DNA of 64,000 nucleotides. It comes from Variovorax sp. JS1663. GTDB lineage: Bacteria; Pseudomonadota; Gammaproteobacteria; Burkholderiales; Burkholderiaceae_C. The translations under genes and the position numbers were made by a program. The notes beneath the pieces are model-generated. The model did not search any database and had not been told where the DNA came from. It saw nothing but the letters and a program-made list of their open reading frames with translations. Shown here in pieces: positions 28,776 to 39,575 of the stretch (positions are counted from its first letter, which is position 1; every line of letters starts with the position of its first letter). Location of the stretch: positions 62,001 through 126,000 of the forward strand of contig NZ_LYMK01000014.1 of assembly GCF_002157355.1 (NCBI RefSeq), read 5' to 3'.

Positions 28776-30260
28776 ATGAATCGCGAAATGTTGATGTTGG
28801 TGGATGCGATCTCGCGCGAGAAGAATGTCGAGCGCGACGTCGTCTTCGGTGCGGTCGAGTCCGCCCTGGCGCAAGCCACCAAGAAGCTCTACCAGGGTGA
28901 GGTGGACATTCGCGTGGCGGTGGATCGCGACAGTGGCGACTATGAAACCTTCCGCCGTTGGCACGTGGTGCCCGACGAGGCCGGCCTGCAGCTGCCCGAC
29001 CAGGAAATCCTGCTGTTCGAGGCCAAGGAAGAGATGCCCGACATCGAGGTCGACGAGTACATCGAGGAATCGGTGGAGTCGGTGCCGATCGGGCGCATCG
29101 GGGCCATGGCCGCCAAGCAGGTCATCCTGCAGAAGATCCGCGACGCCGAGCGCGAAATGCTGCTCAATGACTTCATGTCGCGCGGCGAGAAGATCTTCAC
29201 CGGCACCGTCAAGCGCCTCGACAAGGGCGACATCATCGTCGAGGCCGGCCGCGTCGAAGGCCGCCTTCGCCGCAGCGAGATGATCTCCAAAGAGAACCTG
29301 CGCAACGGCGACCGCGTCCGCGCCATGATCATGGAAGTGGACCTGACGCTGCGCGGCGCGCCCATCATCCTGTCCCGCGCGGCGCCGGAGTTCATGATCG
29401 AGCTGTTCCGCCAGGAAGTGCCCGAGATCGAGCAGGGCCTGCTCGAGATCAAGAGCTGCGCCCGCGACCCGGGCTCGCGCGCCAAGATCGCCGTGCTCTC
29501 GCACGACAAGCGTGTCGACCCGATCGGCACCTGCGTCGGCGTGCGCGGCACGCGCGTGAACGCGGTCACCAACGAGCTGGCCGGCGAGCGTGTGGACATC
29601 GTGCTGTGGAGCGAGGACCCGGCCCAGTTCGTGATCGGCGCCCTGGCGCCGGCCAATGTGAGCTCGATCGTGGTCGACGAGGAAAAGCACGCCATGGACG
29701 TGGTGGTCGACGAGGAGAACCTCGCGATCGCGATCGGCCGCGGCGGCCAGAACGTGCGGCTCGCCTCCGAGTTGACCGGCTGGAAGATCAACATCATGGA
29801 CGCCAACGAGTCGGCGCAGAAGCAGGCGAGCGAGACCGACGCCAGCCGCAAGCTCTTCATGGAGAAGCTCGACGTCGACGAGGAAATCGCCGACATCCTG
29901 ATCTCCGAGGGTTTCACCAGCCTGGAGGAGGTGGCCTACGTGCCGATCTCCGAGATGCTCGAGATCGAGAGCTTCGACGAAGACACGGTCAACGAGCTGC
30001 GCGCGCGCGCCAAGGATGCGCTGCTGACCATGGAAATCGCCCGGGAGGAGAACGTCGAGAGCGTCTCGCAGGACCTGCGCGATCTGCAGGGCCTCGACCC
30101 CGCCCTGATCCCGAAGTTGGCCGAGGCGGGCGTGCACACCCGCGACGACCTGGCCGACCTCGCGGTCGACGAACTCACCGAAATCACCGGCCAGAGCGCC
30201 GATGAAGCCAAGAACCTGATCTTGAAAGCCCGCGAACACTGGTTCGCCGGCCAAGAGTGA
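28776..30260 (+). CDS. nusA: Transcription termination/antitermination factor NusA
   Basis: A 494-residue protein with the NusA N-terminal domain ([19 protein letters not shown]), an S1 domain ([16 protein letters not shown]), two KH domains ([25 protein letters not shown]) and two acidic C-terminal helix-hairpin repeats. This is the proteobacterial form that binds alpha-CTD. An in-frame ATG at 28755 overlaps the rimP stop. The later ATG at 28776 has AAGGAGAG upstream and matches family starts. Confidence 0.96.
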   Translation: MNREMLMLVDAISREKNVERDVVFGAVESALAQATKKLYQGEVDIRVAVDRDSGDYETFRRWHVVPDEAGLQLPDQEILLFEAKEEMPDIEVDEYIEESVESVPIGRIGAMAAKQVILQKIRDAEREMLLNDFMSRGEKIFTGTVKRLDKGDIIVEAGRVEGRLRRSEMISKENLRNGDRVRAMIMEVDLTLRGAPIILSRAAPEFMIELFRQEVPEIEQGLLEIKSCARDPGSRAKIAVLSHDKRVDPIGTCVGVRGTRVNAVTNELAGERVDIVLWSEDPAQFVIGALAPANVSSIVVDEEKHAMDVVVDEENLAIAIGRGGQNVRLASELTGWKINIMDANESAQKQASETDASRKLFMEKLDVDEEIADILISEGFTSLEEVAYVPISEMLEIESFDEDTVNELRARAKDALLTMEIAREENVESVSQDLRDLQGLDPALIPKLAEAGVHTRDDLADLAVDELTEITGQSADEAKNLILKAREHWFAGQE

Positions 30261-30284
30261 CGGTCATGGAGGCACGAAAGCAAT

Positions 30285-33221
30285 ATGTCCAGTACCACTG
30301 TCGCCGAGTTCGCGAACGAGCTCAAGAAGACTCCCGAAACCCTGCTTGACCAGCTCAAGAGCGCGGGCGTGCCCAAGGCCGCCGTCACCGACGCGCTGAC
30401 CGAGGCGGACAAGCAGCGTCTGCTCGGCTTCCTGAAGGCCAGCCATGGCACGGTCGAGCCTGAACGCAAGAAGATCACGCTGACGAAGAAGTCGACCACC
30501 GAGATCAAGCAGGCCGACGCGATGGGACGCGCGCGCACGATCCAGGTCGAAGTGCGCAAGAAGCGCACCTTCATCCAGCGCGACGACGGCCACCCGGCCA
30601 CGCCCGAACCGGTGAAGGCAGCGGCGCCCGCGCCGGCCGCGACGGTGGCCACGCCTGCTGCCCCGCGGATCGATGAAGCCGAGCTCGCCCGCCGCGAAGA
30701 GGACGCACGCCGCCAGGCCGAGCTGATCCGGCGCCAGGAGGAAGAGCTGGCCGAGAAGCGCCGCCAGCGCGAGGAAGCCGAGGCACGCGAGCGCGAGCGC
30801 GCGGCGCTTGCCGAACAAGCCGAGCAGCAGGCCCGTGCGGCCCGTGCCAAGGCTGCCGCCGAGAAGGCGGCGACCGCCGTGACCGAGGGCGCGCCCGACG
30901 CGCCCGACGAGAGTCCGGCCGAATCCGAGCGCAAGGCCGCGGCCGAAGCCGCAGCCGCAGCGCAGGTCAAGGCTGCAGCCGAATCGAAGGCTGCGGCGGA
31001 GTCGAAGGCTGCAGCCGAGTCGAAGGCCCGCGCCGATGAGGAAGCCGCCCGTGCGCGCGACCTCGACGAGCGCCGCCGCAAGGCCCTGGCCGAGGCCGAG
31101 GCCATCCGCGCCATGATGAACGCGCCAGCGCGCGTCCTGACGCCGCCCAAGCCGCCCGAGAAACCCGTCGAGGCCAAGGCCGGCGTGAAGGGCACCCTGC
31201 ACAAGCCCACAGGCCCCGGCACGCGCACCGTGGCGCCGGCCCCCGGCGCAGCACCGGCACCTGCGGGCGCCGGCGCGGGCAAGGAAGTCAAATCGGCCAA
31301 GCTCTCCTCGAGCTGGGCCGGCGACACCGCCAAGAAGAAGGAAATCAAGACCCGCGGCGACGCCAGCGGCGGCGTGGGCCGCAGCAACTGGCGCGGCGGT
31401 CCGCGTGGCCGTCGGGGCAACGATCGCCAGGAAGAGCGCGCACCGGCGCCGGTGGTCGAGCAGCGCGTGATCGAAGTGCACGTGCCCGAGACCATCACGG
31501 TCTCCGAGCTCGCGCACAAGATGTCGGTCAAGGCCTCGGAAGTCATCAAGCAGCTGATGAAGCTGGGCCAGATGGCGACCATCAACCAGTCGTTGGACCA
31601 GGACACCGCGATGATCATCGTGGAGGAAATGGGCCACAGCGCCGTCGTCGCGGCGCTGGACGATCCGGAAGCCTTCACCGATGAGGACGTGTCGGCGCAG
31701 CAGGCCGAGGCTCTGCCGCGCGCGCCGGTCGTGACCGTGATGGGCCACGTCGACCACGGCAAGACCTCGCTGCTGGACTACATCCGCCGCACCAAGGTCG
31801 CGGCGGGCGAGGCCGGCGGTATCACGCAGCACATCGGCGCCTACCACGTGCAGACCGAGCGCGGCATGGTGTCCTTCCTCGACACCCCGGGTCACGAGGC
31901 CTTCACCGCCATGCGTGCCCGCGGCGCGCAGGCGACCGACATCGTGATCCTGGTAGTGGCGGCGGACGACGGCGTCATGCCCCAGACCAAGGAAGCCATC
32001 AGCCACGCCAAGGCGGCCAAGGTGCCGATCGTGGTGGCAATCAACAAGATCGACAAGCCCGACGCCAACCTCGACCGCGTCAAGCAGGAACTGGTGGCCG
32101 AGGAGGTGGTGCCCGAAGAGTACGGCGGCGACACGCCCTTCGTGCCGGTCTCGGCCAAGACAGGCCAGGGCGTGGACGACCTGCTCGAGCAGGTGCTGCT
32201 GCAGGCCGAGGTCCTGGAGCTCAAGGCGCCTGTGGATGCCGCCGCCAAGGGCCTGGTGATCGAGGCGCAACTGGACAAGGGCCGCGGCCCGGTCGCGACC
32301 GTGCTGGTGCAGTCCGGCACGCTGAAGATCGGCGACGTGGTGCTGGCCGGCTCGACCTATGGCCGCGTGCGCGCCATGCTGGACGAGGATGGCAAGGCGA
32401 CCAAGGCCGCAGGCCCGTCGATCCCGGTGGAGATCCAGGGCCTGACCGAGGTACCGCAGGCCGGCGACGAGTTCATGGTGATGGGCGACGAGCGCCGCGC
32501 GCGCGAGATCGCGACCTACCGCGCGGGCAAGTTCCGCAACACCAAGCTGGCCAGGCAGCAGGCCGCCAAGTTCGAGAACGTGTTCTCGGAAATGGGCGCC
32601 GGCGAGGTCAAGACGCTGCCGATCATCATCAAGGCCGACGTGCAGGGCTCGCAGGAAGCGCTCGCGCAATCGTTGCTCAAGCTCTCGACCGACGAGGTCA
32701 AGGTGCAGGTGGTGTACGCGGCGGTGGGCGGCATCAGCGAGTCGGACATCAACCTGGCGATTGCCTCCAAGGCCACGGTCATCGGCTTCAACGTGCGCGC
32801 CGATGCCGGCGCGCGTCGCCTGGCCGAAGGCAACAACGTCAGCATCGAGTACTACAGCATCATCTACGACGCGGTGGACGAGCTGAAGACGGCGATGGCA
32901 GGCATGCTGGCGCCAGAGCGGCGTGAAGAGGTCATCGGCTCGGCCGAGATCCGCACCGTGTTCGTGGCCTCGAAGATCGGCACGGTCGCCGGCAGCTACA
33001 TCACCTCGGGCTATGTCACGCGCAATGCGCATTTCCGCCTGCTGCGCGACAACGTGGTTGTCTACACTGGCGAGATCGAGTCGCTCAAGCGCCTGAAGGA
33101 CGACGTGCGCGAGGTGCGCGAAGGCTTCGAGTGCGGTATCAAGCTCAGGAACTACAACGACATCAAGGAAAACGACCAGCTCGAATTCTTTGAGATCAAG
33201 GAGATCGCGCGGACGCTGTAA
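30285..33221 (+). CDS. infB: Translation initiation factor IF-2
   Basis: A 978-residue protein. The N-terminal IF2-N helix domain is followed by a long Ala/Glu/Lys/Arg-rich segment (about residues 105-400), a second IF2-N domain, and the G domain with GHVDHGKT (487-494), DTPGHEAF and NKIDKPDAN. Domains II-IV follow, with [13 protein letters not shown] near the end. It delivers fMet-tRNA to the 30S subunit. The low-complexity region contains a three-copy 18-base repeat. The start has GGAGG upstream. Confidence 0.97.
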   Translation: MSSTTVAEFANELKKTPETLLDQLKSAGVPKAAVTDALTEADKQRLLGFLKASHGTVEPERKKITLTKKSTTEIKQADAMGRARTIQVEVRKKRTFIQRDDGHPATPEPVKAAAPAPAATVATPAAPRIDEAELARREEDARRQAELIRRQEEELAEKRRQREEAEARERERAALAEQAEQQARAARAKAAAEKAATAVTEGAPDAPDESPAESERKAAAEAAAAAQVKAAAESKAAAESKAAAESKARADEEAARARDLDERRRKALAEAEAIRAMMNAPARVLTPPKPPEKPVEAKAGVKGTLHKPTGPGTRTVAPAPGAAPAPAGAGAGKEVKSAKLSSSWAGDTAKKKEIKTRGDASGGVGRSNWRGGPRGRRGNDRQEERAPAPVVEQRVIEVHVPETITVSELAHKMSVKASEVIKQLMKLGQMATINQSLDQDTAMIIVEEMGHSAVVAALDDPEAFTDEDVSAQQAEALPRAPVVTVMGHVDHGKTSLLDYIRRTKVAAGEAGGITQHIGAYHVQTERGMVSFLDTPGHEAFTAMRARGAQATDIVILVVAADDGVMPQTKEAISHAKAAKVPIVVAINKIDKPDANLDRVKQELVAEEVVPEEYGGDTPFVPVSAKTGQGVDDLLEQVLLQAEVLELKAPVDAAAKGLVIEAQLDKGRGPVATVLVQSGTLKIGDVVLAGSTYGRVRAMLDEDGKATKAAGPSIPVEIQGLTEVPQAGDEFMVMGDERRAREIATYRAGKFRNTKLARQQAAKFENVFSEMGAGEVKTLPIIIKADVQGSQEALAQSLLKLSTDEVKVQVVYAAVGGISESDINLAIASKATVIGFNVRADAGARRLAEGNNVSIEYYSIIYDAVDELKTAMAGMLAPERREEVIGSAEIRTVFVASKIGTVAGSYITSGYVTRNAHFRLLRDNVVVYTGEIESLKRLKDDVREVREGFECGIKLRNYNDIKENDQLEFFEIKEIARTL
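30969..31022 (+). repeat. Three tandem 18-base units inside infB
   Basis: Three consecutive near-identical 18-base units (30969-30986, 30987-31004, 31005-31022), each encoding KAAAES, differ only at third positions. They lie in the disordered linker of IF-2, so copy number can vary without breaking the frame. Confidence 0.85.
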
Positions 33222-33242
33222 GCGGCCCCTGTGATGCTGGCC

Positions 33243-33614
33243 ATGCCCAAGAGAAAAGCCGCCGTCCCCAACCGCGCCTTCAAGGTCGCCGACCAGATCC
33301 AGCGTGATCTGACGGAGCTGATCGCGCGCGAGCTGAAGGACCCGCGGGTGGGCATGGTCACCATCCAGGCCGTGGAGGTCACGCCCGACTACGCCCATGC
33401 GAAGGTCTTCTTCAGCCTGCTCAAGGGCGACCCGGTGGAAACCACCGAGGCGCTCAACCAGGCGGCGGGCTTCCTGCGCAACGGCCTCTTCAAGCGCCTG
33501 CACATCCACACCGTGCCGACGCTCCACTTCCAGTTCGACCGCACCACCGAGCGCGCTGCCGACATGAATGCGCTGATCGCGCAGGCCGTCGCCTCCCGTT
33601 CCAAAGAAGACTGA
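33243..33614 (+). CDS. rbfA: Ribosome-binding factor RbfA
   Basis: A 123-residue KH-type protein with [28 protein letters not shown] and [15 protein letters not shown], both standard RbfA segments. Candidate starts are GTG 33231, ATG 33234 and ATG 33243. None has a clear Shine-Dalgarno; 33243 (MPKRK) was chosen by family similarity. It acts in 30S maturation and 16S processing. Confidence 0.93.
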   Translation: MPKRKAAVPNRAFKVADQIQRDLTELIARELKDPRVGMVTIQAVEVTPDYAHAKVFFSLLKGDPVETTEALNQAAGFLRNGLFKRLHIHTVPTLHFQFDRTTERAADMNALIAQAVASRSKED

Positions 33615-33616
33615 GG

Positions 33617-34561
33617 ATGAACGCGCCACGCACCAGGGTGCAGCGGCGCCCTGTGCATGGGGTGTTGCTGCTCGACAAGCCACTGGGACTGTCCAGCAAC
33701 CAGGCCTTGCAGAAGGCCAAATGGCTGCTGCGCGCCGAGAAGGCAGGGCACACGGGCACGCTGGATCCGCTGGCGACCGGCGTGCTGCCGCTGTGCTTCG
33801 GTGCGGCGACCAAGTTCAGCCAGCTGCACCTGGAGGCCGACAAGACCTACGAGGCCATCGCGCGCCTGGGCGTGCGGACCTCGACCGGTGATGCCGAGGG
33901 CGAGGTGATCGCCACGCGGCCGGTCGCCGTTGCGGCCGAGCACCTGGCGCGCGTCCAGGCGCAGTTCACCGGGCCCATCCGCCAGGTGCCCCCGATGCAC
34001 AGCGCCCTCAAGAAGGACGGCAAGGCGCTCTACGAGTACGCTCGCGAGGGCGTGGAGGTCGAGCGCGCGCCGCGCGACGTGGTGATCCATTCGCTCGAGA
34101 TCGCCGCCATGCCGGACGACTGCATCCGCATCCGCGCGACCGTGAGCAAGGGCACCTACATCCGCACGCTCGGCGAGGACATTGGCGAGGCGCTCGGCTG
34201 CGGCGCCCACCTGACCGCGCTGCGCCGCGTCGCCACCGGCGGTTTCGAGGCCTCGCAATGCGTGACGCTGCATGCGCTCGAGGCCATGGATGAGGCGGAG
34301 CGCCTCGCCCGCCTGCTGCCCACCGAATCGCTGCTGGCCAGCCACACGAGCGTCACGCTGGCCGCCGAAGATGCGGCACGCTTTCTCTCGGGCCTGCGCC
34401 GTCGCGGTGGCTGGTCCGATGCCGCGGAGGTCGCCGTCTTCGGCCAGGCGCCGCGCGCCTTCCTTGGTACCGCCCACGTCAAGGGCGGCGAACTCATCCC
34501 GGGGCGCTTGCTGAACCCCATCGAAATCCAGCAGACACTTTTGACCGAAGCCACACCATGA
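33617..34561 (+). CDS. truB: tRNA pseudouridine-55 synthase TruB
   Basis: A 314-residue protein with the catalytic aspartate in [13 protein letters not shown] (Asp50), the KTYEA segment, and [16 protein letters not shown]-terminal PUA-like region ends [14 protein letters not shown]. It starts 2 bases after rbfA, and its TGA overlaps the typA ATG. It modifies U55 in the T-loop of tRNAs. Confidence 0.96.
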   Translation: MNAPRTRVQRRPVHGVLLLDKPLGLSSNQALQKAKWLLRAEKAGHTGTLDPLATGVLPLCFGAATKFSQLHLEADKTYEAIARLGVRTSTGDAEGEVIATRPVAVAAEHLARVQAQFTGPIRQVPPMHSALKKDGKALYEYAREGVEVERAPRDVVIHSLEIAAMPDDCIRIRATVSKGTYIRTLGEDIGEALGCGAHLTALRRVATGGFEASQCVTLHALEAMDEAERLARLLPTESLLASHTSVTLAAEDAARFLSGLRRRGGWSDAAEVAVFGQAPRAFLGTAHVKGGELIPGRLLNPIEIQQTLLTEATP

Positions 34562-36393
34562 GCACCAACCAGATCCGCAACATCGCCATCATTGCCCACG
34601 TGGACCATGGCAAGACCACGATGGTCGACCAATTGCTGCGCCAATCCGGCACCTTCGCCGCACACGAGAAAGTCGTCGACACCGTGATGGACAACAACGC
34701 GATCGAGAAAGAGCGCGGCATCACGATCCTGGCCAAGAACTGTGCCGTGACCTGGAAGGGCATGCACATCAACATCGTGGACACCCCCGGCCACGCCGAC
34801 TTCGGCGGCGAGGTGGAGCGCGCCCTCAGCATGGTGGACGGCGTCGTGCTGCTGATCGACGCCCAGGAGGGCCCGATGCCCCAGACCCGCTTCGTCACCA
34901 AGAAGGCCCTGGCCCTGGGCCTCAAGCCGATCCTGGTGGTGAACAAGGTCGACAAGCCGGGCGCGCGCCCCGACCACGTGGTCAACGCCGCATTCGACCT
35001 GTTCGACAAGCTGGGTGCGACGGACGAGCAACTGGATTTCCCGGTGGTCTACGCCTCGGGCATCAACGGGTGGTCGTCGCTGGAAGAGGGCGCGCCGGGC
35101 GAGCAGTGGGGCCCCGACATGTCGGCCCTTTTCGACACCATTCTCGAGCACGTGCCGGCCCACGCCGGCGATCCGGATGCGCCGCTGCAGTTGCAGATCT
35201 CGGCGATCGACTTCTCGACCTTCGTGGGCCGCATCGGCGTAGGCCGCATCAACGCCGGCACCATCCGCCCGATGATGGACGTGGTTGTGATGGAAGGCCC
35301 TGACGGCAAGTCCTTCAAGGGCCGAGTCAACCAGGTGCTGACTTTCCAGGGGCTGGAGCGCGTGCAGGCCACCGAAGCCGGCCCGGGCGAGATCGTGCTG
35401 ATCAACGGCATTGCCGACATCGGCATCGGCGTGACCGTGACCGATCCCACGAACCCGGCACCGCTGCCCATGCTCAAGGTCGACGAGCCGACGCTGACGA
35501 TGAACTTCTGCGTCAACACCAGCCCGCTGGCCGGCCGCGAGGGCAAGTTCGTCACCAGCCGCCAGATCTGGGACCGCCTGCAGAAGGAACTGCAACACAA
35601 CGTGGCCCTGCGGGTGAACGAGACTGAGGAAGAGGGCGTCTTCGAAGTCATGGGGCGCGGCGAACTGCACCTCACAATCCTGCTGGAGAACATGCGCCGC
35701 GAAGGCTACGAGATGGCGGTGTCCAAGCCGCGCGTGGTGTTCCGCGACATCGACGGCGTCAAGCATGAGCCGATCGAGATGGTCACCGCCGACATCGAGG
35801 ACCAGCACCAGGGCGGCGTGATGCAGGCGCTGGGCGAGCGCAAAGGCGAATTGGTCAACATGGAGCCGGACGGCCGCGGCCGCGTGCGCCTCGAGTACCG
35901 CATTCCGGCGCGTGGCCTGATCGGCTTCACCAACGAGTTCCTGAACCTGACGCGCGGCTCGGGCCTGATCTCGAACATCTTCGACAGCTACGAGCCGCAC
36001 AAGGGCGAGATCGGCGGCCGCAAGAACGGTGTGCTGATCTCGATGGACGACGGCGAGATCTTCACCTACGCACTGGGCAAGCTGGACGATCGCGGCCGCA
36101 TGTTCGTGCGGGCCAACGATCCGGTGTACGAGGGCATGATCGTTGGCATCCACAGCCGCGACAACGACCTGGTCGTCAACGCCACACGCACCAAGCAGCT
36201 CACGAACTTCCGCGTGTCAGGCAAGGAAGACGCGATCAAGATTACCCCGCCGATCGATCTCACACTCGAATACGGCGTGGAATTCATCGAGGACGACGAG
36301 CTGGTCGAGATCACGCCGAAGAGCGTGCGCCTGCGCAAGCGCTACCTGAAGGAACATGAGCGCAAGCGCGCCAGCCGCGAAACAACCGCCTAG
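34558..36393 (+). CDS. typA: Ribosome-associated GTPase TypA/BipA
   Basis: A 611-residue translational GTPase. The P-loop is AHVDHGKTT (13-21), the switch II segment is DTPGHADF, and NKVDKPGA follows. EF-G-like domains III and V and the BipA-specific C-terminal domain end in [13 protein letters not shown]. BipA supports 50S assembly and stress adaptation. The start overlaps the truB stop (ATGA). Confidence 0.96.
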   Translation: MSTNQIRNIAIIAHVDHGKTTMVDQLLRQSGTFAAHEKVVDTVMDNNAIEKERGITILAKNCAVTWKGMHINIVDTPGHADFGGEVERALSMVDGVVLLIDAQEGPMPQTRFVTKKALALGLKPILVVNKVDKPGARPDHVVNAAFDLFDKLGATDEQLDFPVVYASGINGWSSLEEGAPGEQWGPDMSALFDTILEHVPAHAGDPDAPLQLQISAIDFSTFVGRIGVGRINAGTIRPMMDVVVMEGPDGKSFKGRVNQVLTFQGLERVQATEAGPGEIVLINGIADIGIGVTVTDPTNPAPLPMLKVDEPTLTMNFCVNTSPLAGREGKFVTSRQIWDRLQKELQHNVALRVNETEEEGVFEVMGRGELHLTILLENMRREGYEMAVSKPRVVFRDIDGVKHEPIEMVTADIEDQHQGGVMQALGERKGELVNMEPDGRGRVRLEYRIPARGLIGFTNEFLNLTRGSGLISNIFDSYEPHKGEIGGRKNGVLISMDDGEIFTYALGKLDDRGRMFVRANDPVYEGMIVGIHSRDNDLVVNATRTKQLTNFRVSGKEDAIKITPPIDLTLEYGVEFIEDDELVEITPKSVRLRKRYLKEHERKRASRETTA

Positions 36394-37297
36394 GACAGGC
36401 CTCGCCCACGGGCGGGCCGTCTGGCTGATGGTCGTCGTGACCCTGATGTGGGCCACGGCGGGCGTGGTGACGCGTCACCTCGAACATGCGCGCAGCTTCG
36501 AGATCACCTTCTGGCGCAGCTTCTTCACCTTCGCGGCCCTGCTCGTGATCCTGCCGGCCTGGCAGGGGCGGGCGGTGTTCGCCAGGATCCGCTCGGGCGG
36601 CAGCGCGCTCTGGATTTCCGGTGTCTGCTGGTGCGTGATGTTCACTGCCTTCATGGTCGCGCTCACGCTCACCAGCGTGGCCAACGTGCTGGTGACCATG
36701 GCGCTGGGGCCACTCCTGACGGCCCTGGCGGCGCGCCTCTTCATCGGCCACCGCCTGCCGGCGCGCACCTGGGCGGCCATTGTGGTGGCCGGTATCGGGA
36801 TCGGCTGGATGTACGGCACCCAGCTCGGCGAAGGCCTGCTGGCCGGTACGCTGGTAGCGCTGTGCGTGCCGCTGGCCGGCGCCTGCAACTGGACCGTGGT
36901 GCAGCATGCCCACGCGAAGGGGCATGACGTGGACCTGGTGCCTTCCGTGCTGATCGGCGCCGCCATGTCCTCGCTGCTGACGTTGCCGCTCGCCTGGCCC
37001 TTCCAGGCGAATGCGCATGATGTGGGCCTGCTGGCCTTCCTGGGCGTGTTCCAGCTTGCCATTCCCTGCGTGCTGTCGGTGCTGTGCGCGCGCGTGCTGA
37101 AGGCCCCCGAGGTCGCGCTGTTGGCGCTGCTGGAGATCATCTTCGGCATCGCCCTGGCCTGGCTGGGTGCGGGCGAGGAACCCGCGCCGAGCGTGCTGAC
37201 CGGCGGCGCGCTGGTGATCGTGGCGCTGGTGTTCAACGAATGGCTGGGGTTGCGAGGCCGGCGCACGGCCGAAGTACCCATGCCGCGGCCCCGTTAG
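36356..37297 (+). CDS. EamA/DMT-family transporter
   Basis: A 313-residue protein with ten predicted helices and two EamA repeats (WATAGVVTRHLEHARSFEITFWR; ALLALLEIIFGIALAWLGAGEEP). Its ATG at 36356 lies inside the last 38 bases of typA, so it is coupled to the translation operon, at least positionally. The substrate is unknown. A later start would remove the polar first 20 residues without affecting helix 1. Confidence 0.86.
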   Translation: MSASAPAAKQPPRTGLAHGRAVWLMVVVTLMWATAGVVTRHLEHARSFEITFWRSFFTFAALLVILPAWQGRAVFARIRSGGSALWISGVCWCVMFTAFMVALTLTSVANVLVTMALGPLLTALAARLFIGHRLPARTWAAIVVAGIGIGWMYGTQLGEGLLAGTLVALCVPLAGACNWTVVQHAHAKGHDVDLVPSVLIGAAMSSLLTLPLAWPFQANAHDVGLLAFLGVFQLAIPCVLSVLCARVLKAPEVALLALLEIIFGIALAWLGAGEEPAPSVLTGGALVIVALVFNEWLGLRGRRTAEVPMPRPR

Positions 37298-37373
37298 CAT
37301 CGGGGCTTTCACCGACCACGGGCCGCACAGCCGGCGCGTTCTCTAGATTTTCCACTCGAAGGGAGTTTTATTG

Positions 37374-37802
37374 ATGCGACTTTCCGCTCTCGTCCTCGCT
37401 GCTGCGGCAGCCACGGCCTCCATGGGCGTCTCGGCCCAGGTGCAGGTGAACATCAACGTGCCGGGCCTCGTCACGGTGGCGCCACCGGCGCCGCGCTATG
37501 AAGTCGTGCCGGCGCCGCGCGCGGGCTACGTCTGGGCGCCGGGCCATTGGCAATGGAACCAGAACGCCTATGCATGGCGCGGAGGGTATTGGGAGCGGGC
37601 GCGGCCGGACTATGCGTACGCACCAGGTCGATGGGTGCGTGCCGACGGTGGCTGGCGCTGGGTGGAGCCCGGCTGGAAGCATGCCGGCAAGCGCAGGGAC
37701 AGGCATGAGGACCGGGGCCACCGCCATGATCGCCACCACGACGACGACCATCATGGTGGTCATCACTGCCCCCCGGGGCAGGCCAAGAAGGGGCGCTGCT
37801 GA
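37374..37802 (+). CDS. Secreted WXXGXW-repeat protein with His-rich tail
   Basis: A 142-residue protein with a signal peptide (about 1-22, ending GVSAQ). Three WXXGXW-type repeats follow: VWAPGHWQW, AWRGGYWER and YAPGRWV. A C-terminal tail of about 35 residues is dense in His/Asp/Arg (HRHDRHHDDDHHGGHH) and ends GRC. The repeat family (YXWGXW) occurs widely in proteobacterial periplasmic proteins without a known function. The tail suggests metal binding, an inference. The ATG at 37374 has GGGAG upstream. Confidence 0.82.
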   Translation: MRLSALVLAAAAATASMGVSAQVQVNINVPGLVTVAPPAPRYEVVPAPRAGYVWAPGHWQWNQNAYAWRGGYWERARPDYAYAPGRWVRADGGWRWVEPGWKHAGKRRDRHEDRGHRHDRHHDDDHHGGHHCPPGQAKKGRC

Positions 37803-37824
37803 GCGCCGCGCCCCCGGGGGTCGA

Positions 37825-38214
37825 TCAGGGCCGCGCGACCTTCCAGACGTTGTTGAAGCCGTCGCCGGTCTTGTCGCCGGCCTTGGTGTCCTTGGCCCAG
37901 TAGTAGAGCGGCCAGCCCTTGTAGGCCCACTGGCGCTTGCCGTCGTCACGCATGACGATGGTGTAGGCGCCCATCGGCTTGGCACCATCGGCGACCATCA
38001 GTGGCGGCCAGTTGGTCGCACAGGGGCCGTTGCAGGCGGACTTGCCACTGCCGGCCGCATCGCGGTCGAAGGTGTACAGCGTCATGCCGGTCGGGCCGAT
38101 CAGCACGCCGTCGGCGGTGCGGGTCGGGGTGTCCGGCGCCGATGCCGTTGTCGACATGCCGCCGCAGCCGGCGAGTAGGGCGGCCGCGAGGATCGAGGCG
38201 CTGAGCAGTTTCAT
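37825..38214 (-). CDS. COG4315-type predicted lipoprotein (Lipoprotein_15 repeats)
   Basis: A 129-residue protein with a lipobox (LLAGC, Cys near residue 17). Two secreted repeats carry LYTFDRDAAGSGKSACNGPCATNWPPL and YKGWPLYYWAKDTKAGD-type motifs typical of PF03640. It is last in a three-gene operon after an ECF sigma factor and its anti-sigma factor, 32 bases downstream of the latter. Biochemical function is unknown; it may be a target or accessory of that sigma system. Confidence 0.86.
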   Translation of the reverse strand: MKLLSASILAAALLAGCGGMSTTASAPDTPTRTADGVLIGPTGMTLYTFDRDAAGSGKSACNGPCATNWPPLMVADGAKPMGAYTIVMRDDGKRQWAYKGWPLYYWAKDTKAGDKTGDGFNNVWKVARP

Positions 38215-38246
38215 TTGAGTTTTCTCCTTGGGTTGAACAATCGTCT

Positions 38247-38978
38247 TCAAAGCTGGCGGTAGACCGCGTCGGCCAGCCCCAGCAGCGTCTCCCGCGGCAG
38301 CGCGCCTGCGAGTGCATAGCCGAATCCCTGATCGATCCAGTAGAAGCTGGGCACCGGCCCCTCCGCCGAGTAGCGGAATGCCGTTTCCCCGGCCGGCGCC
38401 GACGCTGCCTTCTGCGTTTCCCGGTCCAGGCTGCCGATGTAGAGGGTCAGCCGCTCACCGTCGCCGCGCTCGAACATGAACTGTGCCCGCGCCCCTTCGC
38501 TGCCCGGCAGCAGACGACCGCCGACCAGCGCGTAGCCCTGCGCCGACAGATCCGGCACCTTGAGGGGGCGGTCGAGCCGCTTCGAAAGCCACTGCACCAG
38601 GTGCTGCTGCTCGGCGGCTGCCACCTCCACCGGATGGCGCTTCTCGGGCGCATAGACCGCATGGGCCACCGCCGCGGCACGGACGAACTCGCGTGCCGCG
38701 GGCGCCACCGCCAGCGCCGGCTCGCTGCGCTGCGTCTGCCATTCGAGATGGCTGAGCCAGCCGATGCCGAAGGCCGCCAGCAGGCTGGCCGCGATGCCGC
38801 CCCAGCGCATCCAGCGCGCGTGCAGGGCCTGGCGCGCCGCGACCTGCTCCGCCGCGGCCAGCAGCGAAGGCGGCACGGGTTCGTCGAGCACCTCGCCGTG
38901 CAGCCGGCGCAGCGCGTCGCGCTGCGCCCGCCAGGCGGGCTGGTCGGTGTCGGGTGGCAGGGCGGTGGGCGGCTTCAT
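38247..38978 (-). CDS. Membrane anti-sigma factor
   Basis: A 243-residue protein with a cytosolic N-terminus (about 60 residues), one membrane helix (WGGIAASLLAAFGIGWL) and a periplasmic C-terminal domain (VEVAAAEQQHLVQWLSKRL, VGGRLLPG). This is the topology of single-pass anti-sigma factors. The N-terminus has no HxxxCxxC zinc motif and in fact no cysteine. The start was set at ATG 38978; a GTG at 38993 overlapping the sigma factor stop is an equal candidate. Confidence 0.82.
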   Translation of the reverse strand: MKPPTALPPDTDQPAWRAQRDALRRLHGEVLDEPVPPSLLAAAEQVAARQALHARWMRWGGIAASLLAAFGIGWLSHLEWQTQRSEPALAVAPAAREFVRAAAVAHAVYAPEKRHPVEVAAAEQQHLVQWLSKRLDRPLKVPDLSAQGYALVGGRLLPGSEGARAQFMFERGDGERLTLYIGSLDRETQKAASAPAGETAFRYSAEGPVPSFYWIDQGFGYALAGALPRETLLGLADAVYRQL

Positions 38979-38989
38979 GGCGATGCGCT

Positions 38990-39499
38990 TCACTTGAGAC
39001 GGCGCAGGCCCGGCCGGCCGGCGGCCGGCGGCGGCGCGCCTTCCATCAGGTCCTGCAGGCGCACCCGCGCACGCGCCAGGCGCGACATGACCGTCCCCAG
39101 GGGAATGTTCAGCACGCGGGCCAGTTGCGCGTAGGACAGGTCTTCGAGCGCCACCAGCAGCAGCACGGCACGCTGCTCCTCGGGCAGCAGCATGAGGCAG
39201 CGCTGCAGGTCGATGGCACGGTCGCGGCTGCCTTCGGCGCCCGGCAACTGGGGTGCCAGCTCGTCGATGTCCACCGTGGCGCGCGGCGGCGCGCGCCGGG
39301 CCTGGCTGGCGAACACGTTGTGCATGATGGTGAACAGCCAGGCCCGCAGGTCGCTTCCGACAATCCAGAGCTGCCACTTGTGGCAGGCGCGCTCCAGCGT
39401 GTCCTGGACCAGGTCGTCGGCGGCCCAGGCATCGCCCGTCAGCGCGCGCGCGTAGCGGCGCAGGCTGGGGATATGGTCGATGAGGGCACGTGAATCCAT
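38990..39499 (-). CDS. ECF sigma factor (sigma-24 like)
   Basis: A 169-residue protein with region 2 (RYARALTGDAWAADDLVQDT) and region 4 (LPEEQRAVLLLVALEDLSY ... GTVMSRLARAR) separated by a short linker. It is followed directly by a membrane anti-sigma gene and a secreted lipoprotein gene. The system probably senses an envelope signal. No matching promoter pair could be defined by eye. Confidence 0.92.
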   Translation of the reverse strand: MDSRALIDHIPSLRRYARALTGDAWAADDLVQDTLERACHKWQLWIVGSDLRAWLFTIMHNVFASQARRAPPRATVDIDELAPQLPGAEGSRDRAIDLQRCLMLLPEEQRAVLLLVALEDLSYAQLARVLNIPLGTVMSRLARARVRLQDLMEGAPPPAAGRPGLRRLK

Positions 39500-39547
39500 C
39501 GCTGCAGCACAAACGCCTGGGCGCTGCAGTTTATTCCCGCGTGCCGC

Positions 39548-39575
39548 AAAAAAAAGATCTAGCGCTCGCTGCGCA
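39548..39575 (-). terminator. Weak candidate terminator after the acetyltransferase gene
   Basis: Read leftward, a short GCGC-type stem spanning the end of the gene is followed by eight T residues (A-run 39548-39555). The stem is short, so efficiency is doubtful. Confidence 0.3.

Noticed and set aside
30969-31022. CRISPR-like array
   Set aside because: The repeats are directly adjacent with no spacers and lie in frame within infB. No CRISPR array or cas gene was found anywhere in the window.
30264-33683. Long antisense frame over infB and rbfA
   Set aside because: His/Arg/Leu/Asp-rich composition typical of reverse-complemented GC-rich coding sequence; no domain and no start context.
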